This document shows, piece by piece, positions 1-6,513 of a DNA stretch of 15,178 nt; position 1 is the stretch's first letter, and every line of letters starts with the position of its first letter. A model generated the notes under the pieces. That model worked only from the letters and a program-made list of their open reading frames with translations, had not been told where the DNA came from and did not search any database. The DNA is from Elusimicrobiota bacterium. Its GTDB lineage: Bacteria > Elusimicrobiota > Elusimicrobia > JACQJN01. The position numbers and the translations under genes were made by a program. The stretch is from assembly GCA_016205085.1 (NCBI GenBank), contig JACQJN010000246.1:1-15178 (forward strand). The letters run 5' to 3'.

Positions 1-672
1 ATCCAGAGACGCCACCAGAAATTGATCGAGGAATCTCCCTCTCCTGCCGTGGACCAAAACCTGCGCCATCAACTGGCGGATTGCGCCACGCGCCTGGCCA
101 AAGCAGCCGGCTATACGAACGTGGGAACAGTAGAGTTTATCCTGGACCCCTCAGGCAATTTCTATTTCATAGAAGTCAACACCCGGCTCCAGGTGGAGCA
201 CCCCGTCACAGAAAGCATCACCGGGATAGACCTGGTCCAGGAGCAGATCCGTCTGTCCATGGGAGAGAAACTTCTCTATTCTCAAGAAAGAGCCATGGAA
301 ATAAGGGGACATGCCATCGAGCATCGAATCAATGCGGAGGACCCCGCCCAACAATTCTCTCCATGCCCGGGAGAAGTGACCTCCTTTCGGCCTCCGGGAG
401 GACCCGGCATCCGTGTAGACACATTTCTTTACTCCGGCTACACGGTTCCAAGCTATTACGACAGTCTTGTGGCCAAATTGATCGCCTTCGGCTCCGACAG
501 AAACCAAGCCCTCTCGCGAGCCCGCAGCGCCTTGAAGGAATGGGAGATCTCAGGCATCTCCACTACCATTCCTTTTCATCGCATGGTTTTAGAGAATAAG
601 CGTTTTATAAAAGGAGATTTCAATACGAATTTCATGGAGGAGCTAAACGACAATGGAAAAAGAGATCGTTAA
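1..672 (+). CDS. accC: Biotin carboxylase (acetyl-CoA carboxylase subunit), 3' part
   Basis: This is the C-terminal half (223 codons visible) of biotin carboxylase. The enzyme carboxylates biotin on the carrier protein AccB with ATP and bicarbonate, the first half-reaction of acetyl-CoA carboxylase in fatty acid synthesis. The reading frame is open from base 1, so the 5' end lies outside the window, and the TTG at 22 is an internal codon. The fragment opens with IQRRHQKLIEE, which matches the ATP-grasp domain. Next come the metal and biotin site residues in GTVEFI and FIEVNTRLQVEHPVTE, including the two acidic metal ligands and the catalytic Arg. The C-terminal lid carries RGHAIEHRINAEDP, SPCPGEVTSFRPPGGPG, and GYTVPSYYDSLVAKLI. 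These segments and the total length fit AccC rather than the longer pyruvate or propionyl-CoA carboxylases, because the frame ends right after the carboxylase C-domain. It overlaps gmhA by 20 bases. Confidence 0.96.
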   Translation: MQRRHQKLIEESPSPAVDQNLRHQLADCATRLAKAAGYTNVGTVEFILDPSGNFYFIEVNTRLQVEHPVTESITGIDLVQEQIRLSMGEKLLYSQERAMEIRGHAIEHRINAEDPAQQFSPCPGEVTSFRPPGGPGIRVDTFLYSGYTVPSYYDSLVAKLIAFGSDRNQALSRARSALKEWEISGISTTIPFHRMVLENKRFIKGDFNTNFMEELNDNGKRDR

Positions 673-1237
673 AGCCTTAATGGAAAGCAGCCAAACGATT
701 CAGGCCCTGAAAGATCAGGCTGCTCTCATAGCCCGGATAGCCCAACTCATGATCCAAACCTATGAAAAAGGGGGAAAGATACTGGTGTTCGGAAACGGCG
801 GCAGCGCGGCGGATTCCCAGCATTTCGCCGATGAGCTTGTGGGAAGATTCGAAAAAAACCGCAGACCTCTTCCGGCCCTGGCCCTGACCACCAACACATC
901 CGATCTAACCTCCATCTCCAATGATTTCGGATATGAATTGGTGTTTTCCCGTCAGTTGGAGGCTCATGCCAAACCTGGAGACCTGGTGTTCGGCATCTCC
1001 ACCTCCGGCAATTCCCCCAACGTTCTGCGAGCGCTGGAAACAGCTAAGGAATTGGGATTGACCAGGATCGGATTGACGGGAAAGACAGGAGGAAAAATGA
1101 GGGGACTGGTGGAGCATTGCCTATGCGTCCCTTCCACGGTGGTCGCCAGAATCCAAGAATCCCATATCACGGTGCTTCAGATTCTTTGCGGATTGGTGGA
1201 GGATGCCCTTTTTGCCACAGCACCCAAGGTACATTGA
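653..1237 (+). CDS. gmhA: Phosphoheptose isomerase (sedoheptulose-7-phosphate isomerase)
   Basis: A 194-residue SIS-domain protein of normal GmhA length. GmhA converts sedoheptulose 7-phosphate to D-glycero-D-manno-heptose 7-phosphate, the first cytoplasmic step toward ADP-heptose for the lipopolysaccharide core. Visible signatures are the sugar-phosphate loop FGNGGSAADSQHF (residues 46-58), the zinc pair H57/E61, the second loop GISTSGNSPNV (114-124), LTGKTGGKM (141-149), and the C-terminal helix RIQESHITVLQIL (166-178). In E. coli GmhA, as I recall it, zinc is held by H61, E65, Q172 and H180. Here H57, E61 and Q168 are kept but the H180 position is Q176. The ATG start is supported by GGAGGAG at 636-642, ten bases upstream, and lies inside the end of accC. 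A related SIS protein such as DiaA is possible, but the neighbouring rfaE2 gene supports the heptose role. Confidence 0.9.
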   Translation: MEKEIVKALMESSQTIQALKDQAALIARIAQLMIQTYEKGGKILVFGNGGSAADSQHFADELVGRFEKNRRPLPALALTTNTSDLTSISNDFGYELVFSRQLEAHAKPGDLVFGISTSGNSPNVLRALETAKELGLTRIGLTGKTGGKMRGLVEHCLCVPSTVVARIQESHITVLQILCGLVEDALFATAPKVH

Positions 1238-1240
1238 AAA

Positions 1241-1256
1241 GAGATTAGGAGATTAG
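1241..1256 (+). repeat. Two tandem copies of octamer GAGATTAG ahead of rfaE2
   Basis: GAGATTAG occurs twice head to tail and fills all but three bases of the gmhA-rfaE2 gap, ending directly at the GTG start. The junction of the copies creates AGGAG at 1247-1251, five bases before GTG, so the repeat itself supplies the ribosome binding site. It resembles the GAGTTAN heptads before the Nudix gene. Confidence 0.7.
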
Positions 1257-1724
1257 GTGGTTAGAAAAAAATTGATTCCTTTAAAAAAGCTCATTGTCTT
1301 AAGAAACCGCTGGAAGGCTCAACACAAAAAAGTGGTGTTCACAAATGGCTGCTTTGATCTTATCCATGCGGGCCATGTTTCTCTACTGGAAAAGGCTCAA
1401 CGACTTGGAAATATCCTGGTGATAGGATTAAATACAGATTCCTCAGTACGAAAACTAAAAGGAAAAAATAGACCCATCACTCCGGAAAAATCTAGGGCCA
1501 AAATCCTCTCGGCCTTAGCCTGCGTGGACTATGTGGTGCTGTTTAAAGAAGAAACACCTTTCAATCTTATCCGCTCCCTTCACCCGGATATATTAGTGAA
1601 AGGGGCTGACTATGAGGTAAACCACATTGTGGGCCGAGAATATGCGGGAAAAGTGGTCCGAATTGCTTTAAAAAAGGGATACTCCACCACCACCCTTATT
1701 CAAAAAATAAAGCGTGCCTCCTAA
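1257..1724 (+). CDS. rfaE2: D-glycero-beta-D-manno-heptose 1-phosphate adenylyltransferase (stand-alone)
   Basis: A 155-residue nucleotidyltransferase of the cytidylyltransferase-like superfamily. It adds AMP to heptose 1-phosphate to give ADP-heptose. The sequence shows VVFTNGCFDLIHAGHVSLL (26-44) with the HxGH nucleotide-binding motif at H37-H40, then GLNTDSSVRKLKG (57-69), DILVKGADY (111-119) and a C-terminal STTTLIQKI (143-151) matching the ISSTxxI-type motif. The family often exists as bifunctional HldE with a ribokinase-like kinase domain in front. Here only the transferase half is present, so a separate kinase (RfaE1/HldA) is expected elsewhere. The GTG at 1257 is chosen because AGGAG lies five bases upstream; a TTG at 1272 is the alternative. 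The gene follows gmhA by 19 bases and overlaps thiN by 11, consistent with one operon for heptose supply. Confidence 0.92.
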   Translation: MVRKKLIPLKKLIVLRNRWKAQHKKVVFTNGCFDLIHAGHVSLLEKAQRLGNILVIGLNTDSSVRKLKGKNRPITPEKSRAKILSALACVDYVVLFKEETPFNLIRSLHPDILVKGADYEVNHIVGREYAGKVVRIALKKGYSTTTLIQKIKRAS

Positions 1725-2385
1725 ATTCGCATCCCCTGCCTTAATCCTCGCCAACGGGGACCCTCCTCCCAAGAATCTTGTCAAGAGACTGTCTAAAAAA
1801 ATCTATCTTGTTATCTGTACAGATGGAGCTTACCTCAAAGCTCTAAATTTAGGACTCAAACCTGGATGGGTGATAGGGGATATGGATTCCCTTCCCAAAC
1901 ATCAAAAGATAGGAAAAGAAGCACGCGTGGTCTACGATCACGATCAAAACTGCACCGATTTGGAAAAAACGATCAAGTTCCTGATCAAATTCGGCTGCCG
2001 AAAGGCTCTTATCCTGGGAGCAATAGGGGATCGCTTAGACCATTCCTTCGCCGCTTTCCAAATCATGGAGAAATATGCCGATCGCATCCATTTAAAACTC
2101 ATCCACGAAGGTTGGTCCGCAGAAATAATTTCAAAAAACATGCATTTCAGTTCTTTTCCTGGTAGACTCGTTTCCCTATTTCCCCTGGGTAAGATCCGAA
2201 TTTCCACGCGCGGCCTTCAGTATTCCCTGCGTAAGGAATGGATGAGTCCAGGCAGTCGGGGAGTTTCCAATCTCCCCACTGCCAAAACGGTAACCCTGCG
2301 CATCCACAAGGGACATGTTCTTCTCATTAGGTCCATAGACCCAACTGGCCGTGGGCCCAATGTCGGGGACCTTCTGCAACCTTAG
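1714..2385 (+). CDS. thiN: Thiamine pyrophosphokinase (thiamine diphosphokinase)
   Basis: A 223-residue protein of the eukaryote/Bacillus-type thiamine pyrophosphokinase family, which transfers pyrophosphate from ATP to thiamine to make the cofactor TPP. Signatures in order are ANGDPP (13-18), CTDGAY (35-40), WVIGDMDSLP (52-61, acidic metal site), DQNCTDLEKTIKF (77-89, the D-x-TDLEK motif), and GAIGDRLDHSFA (102-113, the GxxGgRxDH motif). The C-terminal thiamine-binding beta domain has LVSLFPLG, TRGLQYSLR, GVSN, and a closing HVLLIRSID. Length fits the family (about 210-225). The GTG at 1714 lies within the last codons of rfaE2 and has no clear Shine-Dalgarno, so initiation is probably coupled to termination of rfaE2. 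I see no functional link with the heptose genes beyond co-transcription. No TPP riboswitch is visible. Confidence 0.9.
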   Translation: MPPKFASPALILANGDPPPKNLVKRLSKKIYLVICTDGAYLKALNLGLKPGWVIGDMDSLPKHQKIGKEARVVYDHDQNCTDLEKTIKFLIKFGCRKALILGAIGDRLDHSFAAFQIMEKYADRIHLKLIHEGWSAEIISKNMHFSSFPGRLVSLFPLGKIRISTRGLQYSLRKEWMSPGSRGVSNLPTAKTVTLRIHKGHVLLIRSIDPTGRGPNVGDLLQP

Positions 2386-2408
2386 TCCCTCTCTTTATTT
2401 AAGTATCT

Positions 2409-5400
2409 ATGATACATTCTAAATATACAGATATGCCTTATTTTAGATCTGCGACCAAAGCAATCGCTACCATACTCTGCGCGATTCTAGCCCTATTATC
2501 TCCAGGCATAGACCCGTACGCCGCCTGGGCCGCTTTCACCCGAGAAGCCCCTGTCACATCCCCTTCCACAGCCCGCCAGATCAATATAATTCCTAGCCCG
2601 GATTCTGCAGTTAGCAGAATCCCTTTCGCAGAGCTCAAGACGGGCTTCGTCCCAAATAACCTTAAAGCAGTAGCTTTGGGACGTACCAAACCTACGGATC
2701 GTATGGTTGTTTGGTACGCCCTGGGTTACCCTGCACTTTTTTGCCCTATAGATTTCCGAGCGAATATCCATCGGAACCGCAGAATTTGGGCTAATCATTT
2801 TCTGTTCACAGATACCTCAAATCCCATAACTCACTCGAAAGATCTGCATCTTCCTTTAGAAGCAAAATTCATCCCGACTTCCCAAAGTGAGCCAAAGTCA
2901 GCTCTCAAAGACGCCGTCACATGGCTTAAACATTTAAAAGGAACTACCATTCAACCCCTGCAGATAACACCAGGAATTACAGCCCCACAAAACCAACTCT
3001 CTACTTCTCAGGGGAATTTTACTGCAAAATTCAGGATAATCTCTCGGTTTAAGCAACTCAAAAATATCCCTGATTCTCCCTCCCACCCCACACAAACACA
3101 TTCCTCCTTCCATCGCCAGAGCAAATCTATACTGGGCCTTTTGGGAAATGGAGTTCTCATCGCCGCACCGCTTTTCATGTTACTGAAAGGATCTTTTCTA
3201 TCCAGCATAAGTCCGGAAACGGGCCTTCTCTCCATAGGCGTGTTCATAGGTGCTTGGGCCGGCCGACACATAGCCCAGGATCTTCTGCACCGATTGAATG
3301 TGGAGGGACAGGTTTACAAAAGCGGAATCTTGCTGAGTCTGTTGGCTGGAGGAATTATATCCGGTGGAATGGCGACCTTATTGATCCATCTATCTCCGGT
3401 TCTGGCGGCAGGAGTCCTCACCTTGTCCGCCGCCGTCACCACGATGGGTTCGATGCCCCGACATTTCAAACAGGCCTTTGGGTTGAACCGCCCTGCGGGA
3501 AATTCCCTATTTTCCATCCAAAAAGAGGGTAAAAAATACCTGCTCACCATCCGAAAAGATCAGTTCAAAAAACCCTATCTTCTCTCCATCACCATGGAAA
3601 AAGGGCTGAGTGAAAAATGGCTTTTGTCGTCCCTGATGTGGAATGAGTTCCTGTGGTATTTTGAGCGTGTGGGCGACCACGTTCAATTGGTGGCCAAAAA
3701 TACGCAGTACCGAGCCCAACCGGACACCCCCATGCAGCACTCCATAGAGCACGCCGTTCCTAACTCGGCCATCGTAAAAGCAAAGATAACAAGAGAAGAC
3801 GCCTCCACAGGAGATGTCACAATAACATTGGACCAGATGTTTCTACAGGACATCCTCCGGCTCAACTCCGATCTCAACGAACTCTATGAAGGCTCCTACA
3901 ATCTAGATAATGATCTAAGCCAAATAGAACAGGTAAAAGCATTCCCGAAAAATGTGGAAGTTAGCTCCCGCATCACATTTTCTCGCTCCCCAACAAAACC
4001 CCTTCCCTATGACACATTTGTTCCGGATGCCAGCAACCTCTCCTTCACTATTCATTACAGCCTCTCGGCCCTTCCCGAAGGCAACTACAAACCGCGCCAG
4101 GCAGACGACCGCTTGGGACATTTCACCACCACATTCCAAGACTGGGCAAAGAACACTCTTCAAAATCCCCGAAATACGGAGGAGCGATGGATTCAGAGAT
4201 GGCACCTGGAAAAACAGGATCCCCGGGCTTCTATTTCTCCCGTCAAAAAACCCATCGTGTTCTATCTGGAAGACACCATCCCCAATGAGTACCGCCCGGT
4301 CATCCGGGAAGCTATTCTGACTTGGAATAAAGCCTTTGAGAGAATCGGATTTAAAGATGCCATCGTCGTCAAAGAAGCTGCCCAAGGAGGGCCTGAGTTT
4401 GATCCCTCAGACGCTCGGTTCAATGTGGTACGGTGGTCTCTGATCACTGATAGGAATGTGGCTGCCCTAGGTCCCAGCCGGGCCAACCCACTGACCGGTG
4501 AAATTTATAACGCCAGCGTCCTCTTCCCTGCCAATATGGTCGATTGGCCCCGGTTCATGTATATTTTAGAGGAAGGAAAATCAGACACCAACAAAGGCAA
4601 AAAGAAAAGAACCCCTACCCACTCGAAATCGCACTTGTGTTCATACGCTCAAGAATGCGCCATGCAAGCCGCTGTGACTTTGTCGGCTCTGGAAGCCCAG
4701 GAAAATTTTAATACTGAGGAGCGCCACCGCTTCATGAAGGAATACATCCGCAACGTCATCCTTCATGAAATTGGCCACACCCTAGGACTCCGACATAACT
4801 TTAAAGCCAGCGGTTTCAAGTCGGCCCGGGAGCTGTCTCAAGAAAAAAATGGGATCGTTTCCGCTTCCGCGATGGACTACTCCACTGTCAACCTTCCTCT
4901 TCCAGGAAAAGGACCCGTCACATTCTGGCAGACGGACTTAGGTCCCTATGACTACTGGGCCATTGAATATGCCTACAAACCTCTAGGGGAAATGACCTCC
5001 AATCAAGAGAAAGAAGCACTCAGCCAGATCGCCTCTCGGTCAGGTCAGAGGGGACTGGAGTATGCCACAGACGAAGATGTCACCGGCATAGACCCTCTGG
5101 CTCAAACTTGGTATTTGGGAAATGATTTACTGAAATTCGCTGTGGGAAGGATCATCATCATGCGCGATCTATGGGACCAACTAGAAAAAATGGAGCTGAC
5201 TCCCGGCCAAAGCTACACCCCTATCCGAAAAAGTTTCTTAAGTGGATTTAGTGCCTACCAGGAGGCAGTCAACAATGCTGTCCGCTATTTAGGGGGAATA
5301 TACCATCATCGCGAACATGCTGGAGATGCAGGAGGTCAACTTCCCTTCGAACCCGTCTCCTCTAAAAAACAGCTCCAGACATTAGAATTTCTAGATGAAT

Positions 5401-5969
5401 ATGTCTTCTCAGATAAGTCTTTTGCCGTATCTCCGGAACTTCTGAAAAAACTTTCTCCCCAAAGACTTCCCACACTGGAGAATGCCTACCCTGACCTCTT
5501 TTATTTCCCCTACAACCAGCGCGTCTTAAATTTGCGTCAAGACGTTTTAGACCACATTTTTGACCCGGAAGTGCTGGAGCGAATCGTAGAACACCAAAAC
5601 CTCATTTCCAAAAAAGAAAGGCCCTTTTCCATTAGGGAATTGTTCGAATCCGTCACATTCTCCATCTGGCTGGAGATATTTGTTCAAAAGAAAAAGACCC
5701 AAAAACACAAACGCATGATTTACACCATCTCCCCCATGCGCCGGGAACTTCAGTCAGAATATCTGCAGCGACTGATCGATTTGGCCCATGAATCTGGTTT
5801 CGTCCCCGAAGCTTCCTCCATCGCCCTAAAATGGCTGGGGGGGCTTAAAAACCAGTTACAACATGAGCTCCGAACATACGCCTGGGACTTCGAAACCCAG
5901 GCCCATCTGCAGCAGGCCCTGACCGAGATAGCCTATGCCATGGAAAAAGGGCCATCCCACAATCGATAA
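2409..5969 (+). CDS. Exported/membrane zinc-dependent metalloprotease (metzincin, DUF5117/DUF4953 type)
   Basis: A 1186-residue protein with a metzincin active site: HEIGHTLGLRH at residues 786-796 (ligands H786, H790, H796; catalytic E787), followed by a Met-turn SAMDYS with M822. The flanking segments ADDRLGHF, PIVFYLEDTIPNEYRP, and AILTWNKAFERIGFKDAI match my recollection of the large bacterial 'zinc-dependent metalloprotease' family. LFSIQKEGKKYLLTIRKDQF at about 367 fits its DUF5117-like part. The N-terminus carries a hydrophobic export signal (about residues 15-35, ending near YAAWA). Between the signal and the protease lies a stretch of unknown, Ser/Thr/Gln-rich sequence. It is followed by hydrophobic segments at about 240-262, 268-286 and 305-347 that could span the membrane several times, which I do not know from typical members. 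A Cys pair (LCSYAQEC) sits about 140 bases before the zinc motif. Starts at ATG 2409 or ATG 2433 are both possible; neither has a Shine-Dalgarno. The gene is 23 bases after thiN. Substrate unknown. Confidence 0.88.
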   Translation: MIHSKYTDMPYFRSATKAIATILCAILALLSPGIDPYAAWAAFTREAPVTSPSTARQINIIPSPDSAVSRIPFAELKTGFVPNNLKAVALGRTKPTDRMVVWYALGYPALFCPIDFRANIHRNRRIWANHFLFTDTSNPITHSKDLHLPLEAKFIPTSQSEPKSALKDAVTWLKHLKGTTIQPLQITPGITAPQNQLSTSQGNFTAKFRIISRFKQLKNIPDSPSHPTQTHSSFHRQSKSILGLLGNGVLIAAPLFMLLKGSFLSSISPETGLLSIGVFIGAWAGRHIAQDLLHRLNVEGQVYKSGILLSLLAGGIISGGMATLLIHLSPVLAAGVLTLSAAVTTMGSMPRHFKQAFGLNRPAGNSLFSIQKEGKKYLLTIRKDQFKKPYLLSITMEKGLSEKWLLSSLMWNEFLWYFERVGDHVQLVAKNTQYRAQPDTPMQHSIEHAVPNSAIVKAKITREDASTGDVTITLDQMFLQDILRLNSDLNELYEGSYNLDNDLSQIEQVKAFPKNVEVSSRITFSRSPTKPLPYDTFVPDASNLSFTIHYSLSALPEGNYKPRQADDRLGHFTTTFQDWAKNTLQNPRNTEERWIQRWHLEKQDPRASISPVKKPIVFYLEDTIPNEYRPVIREAILTWNKAFERIGFKDAIVVKEAAQGGPEFDPSDARFNVVRWSLITDRNVAALGPSRANPLTGEIYNASVLFPANMVDWPRFMYILEEGKSDTNKGKKKRTPTHSKSHLCSYAQECAMQAAVTLSALEAQENFNTEERHRFMKEYIRNVILHEIGHTLGLRHNFKASGFKSARELSQEKNGIVSASAMDYSTVNLPLPGKGPVTFWQTDLGPYDYWAIEYAYKPLGEMTSNQEKEALSQIASRSGQRGLEYATDEDVTGIDPLAQTWYLGNDLLKFAVGRIIIMRDLWDQLEKMELTPGQSYTPIRKSFLSGFSAYQEAVNNAVRYLGGIYHHREHAGDAGGQLPFEPVSSKKQLQTLEFLDEYVFSDKSFAVSPELLKKLSPQRLPTLENAYPDLFYFPYNQRVLNLRQDVLDHIFDPEVLERIVEHQNLISKKERPFSIRELFESVTFSIWLEIFVQKKKTQKHKRMIYTISPMRRELQSEYLQRLIDLAHESGFVPEASSIALKWLGGLKNQLQHELRTYAWDFETQAHLQQALTEIAYAMEKGPSHNR

Positions 5970-5976
5970 CCCCTTT
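5944..5976 (-). terminator. Weak possible terminator for the minus-strand operon
   Basis: Read on the minus strand, AAAGGG (5976-5971) can pair with CCCTTT (5951-5946), and two more Ts extend the T run to five. The stem is only six pairs with a 19-base loop, and it lies partly inside the metalloprotease 3' end. The position, just past the stop of the last minus-strand gene and between convergent genes, is right, but the structure is weak. Confidence 0.22.
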
Positions 5977-5984
5977 AAAATATC

Positions 5985-6500
5985 TTATCTGGGAGTAAGT
6001 TTCTCAACAGGCTTAGGTGTGTTCTCCTTGCCGCAGGAAGGATCTGAGTCTGGACGGCAGTTTTCATCAACAGGAGTCGTTTGAATCTGTTTTACCCTTT
6101 CTAAAGCCTGTTCCACATCCCGCAGCATTCTACTTTTGGGATGGTTCTTTTTAAATTCCTCTAAACCCTTCTTTCCTGCATCCATCTTGCCATCTAAAAT
6201 AAACTCCACGGCTGCCTTAAATTCTTCTTTTTCTTTCTTAAGCTTAGCCTCTCGCCTAGCCGCGCGACTATTCTTCCAATAAGGCTTCTGGGGCTGAGAG
6301 GCTTTTTGTTCATCCCCCCGCGTCGCCGCCACAGCCGTCACTTGGCCAGGCTGAGTGTAGCGGTCTATGGACTTTGTTTGCAGTCCTTGGAGAAGATTGT
6401 TAAACCAACCCTTCCAATCTGGTTTCTCCTCACCCAACGCAATTCCTCCATTTAAAATAAATCCCAAGAATCCTAACCAAACTACTTTTTTAAGCAACAT
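5985..6500 (-). CDS. Small exported protein with a TPR-like helical pair, unknown function
   Basis: A 171-residue protein I cannot name. It begins with a clear signal peptide (MLLKK, then hydrophobic VVWLGFLGFIL; probable cleavage after IALG, near residue 23). A short segment around residues 53-62 reads QVTAVAATRG; similar AVAAxRG strings are, from memory, seen in other secreted proteins of uncultivated Gram-negatives. A strongly basic/acidic helix (77-98, rich in K, R and E) leads into AVEFILDGKMDAGKKGLEEF and then KKNHPKSRM (97-125). This spacing resembles one TPR as in YbgF/BamD-type periplasmic proteins. The tail has two cysteines (C148, C156) that could form a disulfide. The start is well supported: GGAGG at 6513-6509, eight bases before ATG. 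It lies 13 bases after the large GatB-NHL frame and probably serves with that exported product in the envelope. Confidence 0.75.
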   Translation of the reverse strand: MLLKKVVWLGFLGFILNGGIALGEEKPDWKGWFNNLLQGLQTKSIDRYTQPGQVTAVAATRGDEQKASQPQKPYWKNSRAARREAKLKKEKEEFKAAVEFILDGKMDAGKKGLEEFKKNHPKSRMLRDVEQALERVKQIQTTPVDENCRPDSDPSCGKENTPKPVEKLTPR

Positions 6501-6513
6501 TTGTACAACCTCC

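Noticed and set aside
81..599. Second long plus-strand frame inside accC
   Set aside because: Rich in Arg, His, Pro and Ser with no recognisable motif; it is an out-of-frame shadow of a strongly conserved biotin carboxylase sequence.
2386..2432. Promoter or TPP riboswitch between thiN and the metalloprotease
   Set aside because: The gap is only 23 bases, with no convincing -35/-10 pair and no riboswitch-sized space or conserved core.
3915..4385. 156-codon minus-strand frame inside the metalloprotease
   Set aside because: It is antisense to conserved family segments and has no family resemblance or supporting start signal.
5944..5980. Bidirectional terminator for both converging operons
   Set aside because: The six-pair stem has a 19-base loop, and the plus-strand copy is followed by AAAA rather than Ts. 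Kept only as a low-confidence minus-strand candidate.
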